DNA from: a bacterium
GTDB lineage: Bacteria > Vulcanimicrobiota > Vulcanimicrobiia > Eremiobacterales > Eremiobacteraceae
Assembly (NCBI GenBank): GCA_902812405.1
Contig: CADDZI010000003.1
Coordinates: 1 to 64,000, forward strand
Direction of reading: 5' to 3'
DNA length: 64,000 nucleotides
Shown here: piece by piece, positions 61,951 to 64,000 of the stretch
Layout: each line of letters starts with the position of its first letter
How positions within the stretch are numbered: position 1 is the stretch's first letter
Program-made: the position numbers and the translations under genes
The notes under the pieces: model-generated
Database searches by the model: none
Told to the model about the DNA's origin: nothing
The model's input: the letters and a program-made list of their open reading frames with translations, nothing else

Positions 61951-62409
61951 TCAGCGGACCCCGGGCGCCGGGCGGCGAGGACCTCGCGTGCGGTACCACA
62001 GGATCGCGCCGACGATGATGATGCCGGCAACTTGAAGCACACCGGAAAGGACTAAGAGAACTGCCCACAAACGTCCGGGTGGCGTACCGCCGGCAAACCA
62101 AGGCTCGAGAAACACGCGCATCAGAAGTCCTGCGTTCAGCAGGCAGTACGACCACAGCGGCGCGGCTTTCGGATATCGTCCCCCAAGGTCCGGAAAGCGT
62201 TCGCGATCGAGAGGGAACATCCACAACGCGACGCCGATAACCAGATTGACTAGCCAGCCGACGAATCCCAGGTGCCCATGTTCGATGCCCAGAACATAGG
62301 GAGCTGGGTGCCCGGCCGCCGTCATCCCTAGGAGAACGGCGCCCAACGCAAAGGTTAAGACAAGATAGACGAGAGCGGTTTTAACGAACAGCCGTGATTC
62401 GTACGGCAC
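61951..62409 (-). CDS. Small membrane protein, possible haem-copper-oxidase-subunit-I-like
   Basis: The roughly 152-residue protein has four membrane segments (about residues 10-30, 45-65, 83-100 and 115-135). 'IEHGHLGFVGWLVNLVIGVALWMFP' resembles the haem-ligand helix of CcoN/NorB-type proteins, but the protein is only about a third of their length, so any haem role is conjecture. The start is uncertain: GTG 62409 is given, with weak ribosome site; ATG 62520 is also in frame but overlaps the divergent GNAT gene. It converges with the binding-protein gene. Confidence 0.62.
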   Translation of the reverse strand: MPYESRLFVKTALVYLVLTFALGAVLLGMTAAGHPAPYVLGIEHGHLGFVGWLVNLVIGVALWMFPLDRERFPDLGGRYPKAAPLWSYCLLNAGLLMRVFLEPWFAGGTPPGRLWAVLLVLSGVLQVAGIIIVGAILWYRTRGPRRPAPGVR

Positions 62410-62543
62410 GAGGGCGCTGTTCGCCGCTGATACGCTTGGGCCTCTGGTGACGATCTTCGGGCAGCACACGCGATATGCCGTCTGCCAACGGCCCACGCAG
62501 ACTGGTTCATCTCCACGCACCGGTTTTTGCGGAGGACAGACAC

Positions 62544-63497
62544 GTGGCGGGCAGCGACATCACCATTCGCCTCATGCGGGCAGCGGATCTGGACGCGGCG
62601 GAACGTGTTTTCCGCCTAGCGTTTGCAACGTTCGTCGGAGCTCCCGATCCCGACAGCTTCATGGCCGGCCGCGATATGCTGCGCGGACGGTTTGCGATGT
62701 ATCCGGACGGCGCCCACGTCGCCTACGACGGTGACCGCTTCATCGGGTCGTGCTTGGCGACTCGATGGGGCAGCCTGGGGTGGTTCGGGCCCCTCACCGT
62801 CGACCCGGCCTACTGGAGCATGGGCATCGCCAAGCGTCTGATGGAGGCAACCGTTGGCGTCTTCGAGCGTTGGGACATCCGCCATGCCGCCTTGTTCACC
62901 TTCGCCGACAGTCCCAAGCACCACGGCTTGTATCAGAAGTTTGACTTCTGGCCGCGGTTTCTCACAACCCTCACGACTAAGGAGGTCGGTAGGGGGGCGT
63001 CTTTGCCAACGGGTTGGGTGCGCTTTTCCGGACTTTCCACGCCCCAGCGATGGCACTTCTTGCAACAGTCCCTGGCTCTGGGCGACAGTCTCCTTTCGGG
63101 TCTTGATCTGAGCCTGGAAATACGTCACGTCGCTGATGCACAAGTCGGGGAGGCCGTCGGCTACGCCGTGGATGGCTCGCTTGCAGCCTTGGCGGTGTGT
63201 CACTTCGGGCCGCGATCGGAAGCCGAACCCGGATCGTGTTACGTGAAATTCGCCATGGCGGCACCCGGCCCGCGCGCACGCCAGTCCTTCCTCTCGCTGT
63301 TGGCCGCTTGCGAAGGCTTGGCCGCACAAGAATCATTGCACCGCCTGGAAGCAGGGGTGAACCTGGAACGGTCTGCGGCCTATCGCGCCATGCTGGGAAA
63401 CGGCTTCCGGGCTCAGTTCTGCGGGGTCAGTATGGTTCGCGCCAACGACCCGGGCTATAACTTCGCGAACGCGTACATCATCGACGACCTGCGATGA
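62544..63497 (+). CDS. GNAT-family N-acetyltransferase
   Basis: The 317-residue protein has an N-terminal GNAT domain ('ITIRLMRAADLDAAERVFRLAF', 'FIGSCLATRWGSLGWFGPLTVDPAYWSMGIAKRLMEATV' with the acetyl-CoA loop V-x-P-x-x-W-x-x-G-I-A). A second, weaker GNAT-like half covers about residues 170-310 ('RLEAGVNLERSAAYRAMLGNGFRAQFCGVSM'). GGAGGA about eight bases before GTG 62544 fixes the start. The substrate (small molecule or protein) is unknown. Divergent from the small membrane-protein gene. Confidence 0.85.
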   Translation: MAGSDITIRLMRAADLDAAERVFRLAFATFVGAPDPDSFMAGRDMLRGRFAMYPDGAHVAYDGDRFIGSCLATRWGSLGWFGPLTVDPAYWSMGIAKRLMEATVGVFERWDIRHAALFTFADSPKHHGLYQKFDFWPRFLTTLTTKEVGRGASLPTGWVRFSGLSTPQRWHFLQQSLALGDSLLSGLDLSLEIRHVADAQVGEAVGYAVDGSLAALAVCHFGPRSEAEPGSCYVKFAMAAPGPRARQSFLSLLAACEGLAAQESLHRLEAGVNLERSAAYRAMLGNGFRAQFCGVSMVRANDPGYNFANAYIIDDLR

Positions 63498-63840
63498 TTG
63501 TGTTTTAGGATCCGCTGGCTGTCTGTACCCGCCAGCCTGGTAGAATCGCTGGGGTCGTCCGTCGAAGGCGGCAGATCGTCCGGCGCAAGCCCGTTCGAAT
63601 TCCGGGCCATGCGACGTCTCCCTATGAAAGGACACAGCAGGCCAATCAGGTGCTGGCTGCGAGCAATGGATGGTAATCTCGTCTCAAGACTCCAGACCGT
63701 CAACGCCACAAGTCTCGCCGTCGACCGCCCTACTCGGTGCTCAATCCGGGTTGCAGCCGCACAACGTTGTGCCATACGGATCGACCGGCCGACGAGGTCC
63801 TGACGCCTGACCAGGGCGAACGTCAGCACGCCTTAGGACC
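63498..63840. other. Intergenic stretch, no gene recognised
   Basis: This 343-base gap before the last gene shows no convincing frame on either strand. A TAGAAT at about 63541 could be a promoter -10 element, without a clear -35. A T-arm-like sequence near 63590 is not part of a tRNA. Confidence 0.45.
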
Positions 63841-64000
63841 ATGCAACAAAGGACCGACGCGGCGGGTACCCACGGCATGTCCACGTCCCGCGGTTCCGGG
63901 CCTGCGTCTCCGGCTCGCTTCGCACTAACGGCTGCCGCTGTGACGTTCTTCGCTCACCTGGCCGGCAATCCGCATTACGGCTTTTTCCGCGATGAGCTCT
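63841..64000 (+). CDS. GT39-type glycosyltransferase, N-terminal fragment
   Basis: The gene runs off the window edge after 53 codons. The frame starts at ATG 63841 with AGGACC just upstream; ATG 63877 is an alternative. A Ser/Gly-rich N-terminus is followed by a hydrophobic start and 'HLAGNPHYGFFRDEL', which matches the first loop of dolichyl-phosphate-mannose or lipid-linked glycosyltransferases (GT39/ArnT-like; 'GYFRDELYY'). If complete it would be a polytopic membrane protein that moves sugars from a lipid carrier. Identity rests on this short segment only. Confidence 0.65.
   Translation, partial: MQQRTDAAGTHGMSTSRGSGPASPARFALTAAAVTFFAHLAGNPHYGFFRDEL

Noticed and set aside
63585-63610. 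tRNA T-arm-like sequence (GTTCGAATTCC)
   Set aside because: The loop would have nine bases, not seven, and no D-arm, anticodon arm or acceptor stem fits around it.
63455-63829. Minus-strand frame of 124 residues near the window end
   Set aside because: No ribosome site, no family features, and overlap with the GNAT gene's 3' end.
1-64000. Mobile elements or phage genes
   Set aside because: I found no transposase, integrase, recombinase or phage structural gene, and no inverted repeats flanking a gene block. The palindromes are short and contain no frame.

Overview
The window is dense, GC-rich bacterial chromosome with about 63 supportable genes on both strands, short intergenic gaps, and no rRNA, tRNA, CRISPR array, transposase or phage module that I can recognise. 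Lipoproteins, Tat and Sec signals, a DUF1800/DUF1501 pair, an outer-membrane-type monoheme protein and a cupredoxin suggest an aerobic, probably diderm, free-living bacterium of an under-sampled phylum. My best guess is an Eremiobacterota (WPS-2)-like lineage, but this is a low-confidence inference from gene content; no marker gene here settles it.

Layout. 1-6.9 kb: DUF1800 and DUF1501 exported pair, a zinc ribbon, an alpha/beta hydrolase and a secreted M61 peptidase. 7.1-12.9 kb: HhH-GPD protein, cupredoxin plus CxxCH outer-membrane-like protein, a membrane GAF sensor with a partner, and an M48 peptidase. 13.1-19.3 kb: lipoprotein, a PQQ-type sugar dehydrogenase with an esterase, a small membrane protein, an M20 peptidase and a rhomboid-like protein without the usual serine. 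19.3-27.7 kb: a DUF2249-Crp fusion regulator, a TIM-barrel-like exported protein, the sulfate-activating pair cysC-sat, and a glutathionyl-hydroquinone reductase. 28-36.8 kb: a two-component system followed by a TPR protein, then a lipoprotein translationally coupled to a secreted S53 peptidase. 37-43.7 kb: two consecutive UvrD-family helicases, each with a C-terminal RecB-type nuclease and an iron-sulfur cysteine set, arranged like mycobacterial AdnAB. 43.7-47.6 kb: a minus-strand catabolic-looking cluster (beta-hydroxyacid dehydrogenase, two zinc alcohol dehydrogenases, cupin). 47.8-64 kb: Ig-like membrane protein, fumarase, proline dehydrogenase, MOSC protein, an F420/NADP-reductase-like protein, TauE/SafE-type permease, MFS transporter, PilZ protein, peptide-binding lipoprotein, GNAT protein and the start of a GT39-type glycosyltransferase.

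The feature cutting across the whole window is a family of short interspersed palindromes (about 19 copies, core GGTCGCGCTTGCGCGACC or GGCCGCGCTTGCGCGGCC). They lie in intergenic gaps near 7.0, 26.5, 31.3, 36.3, 37.0, 47.7 and 61.9 kb. Their two stem versions differ by paired changes, so the hairpin itself appears to be conserved. Some copies are embedded in tandem arrays, and two form a bipartite double hairpin.

Starts were chosen by Shine-Dalgarno match, family length and overlap with neighbours. GTG and TTG starts are common here, and one transporter appears to lack a canonical start.
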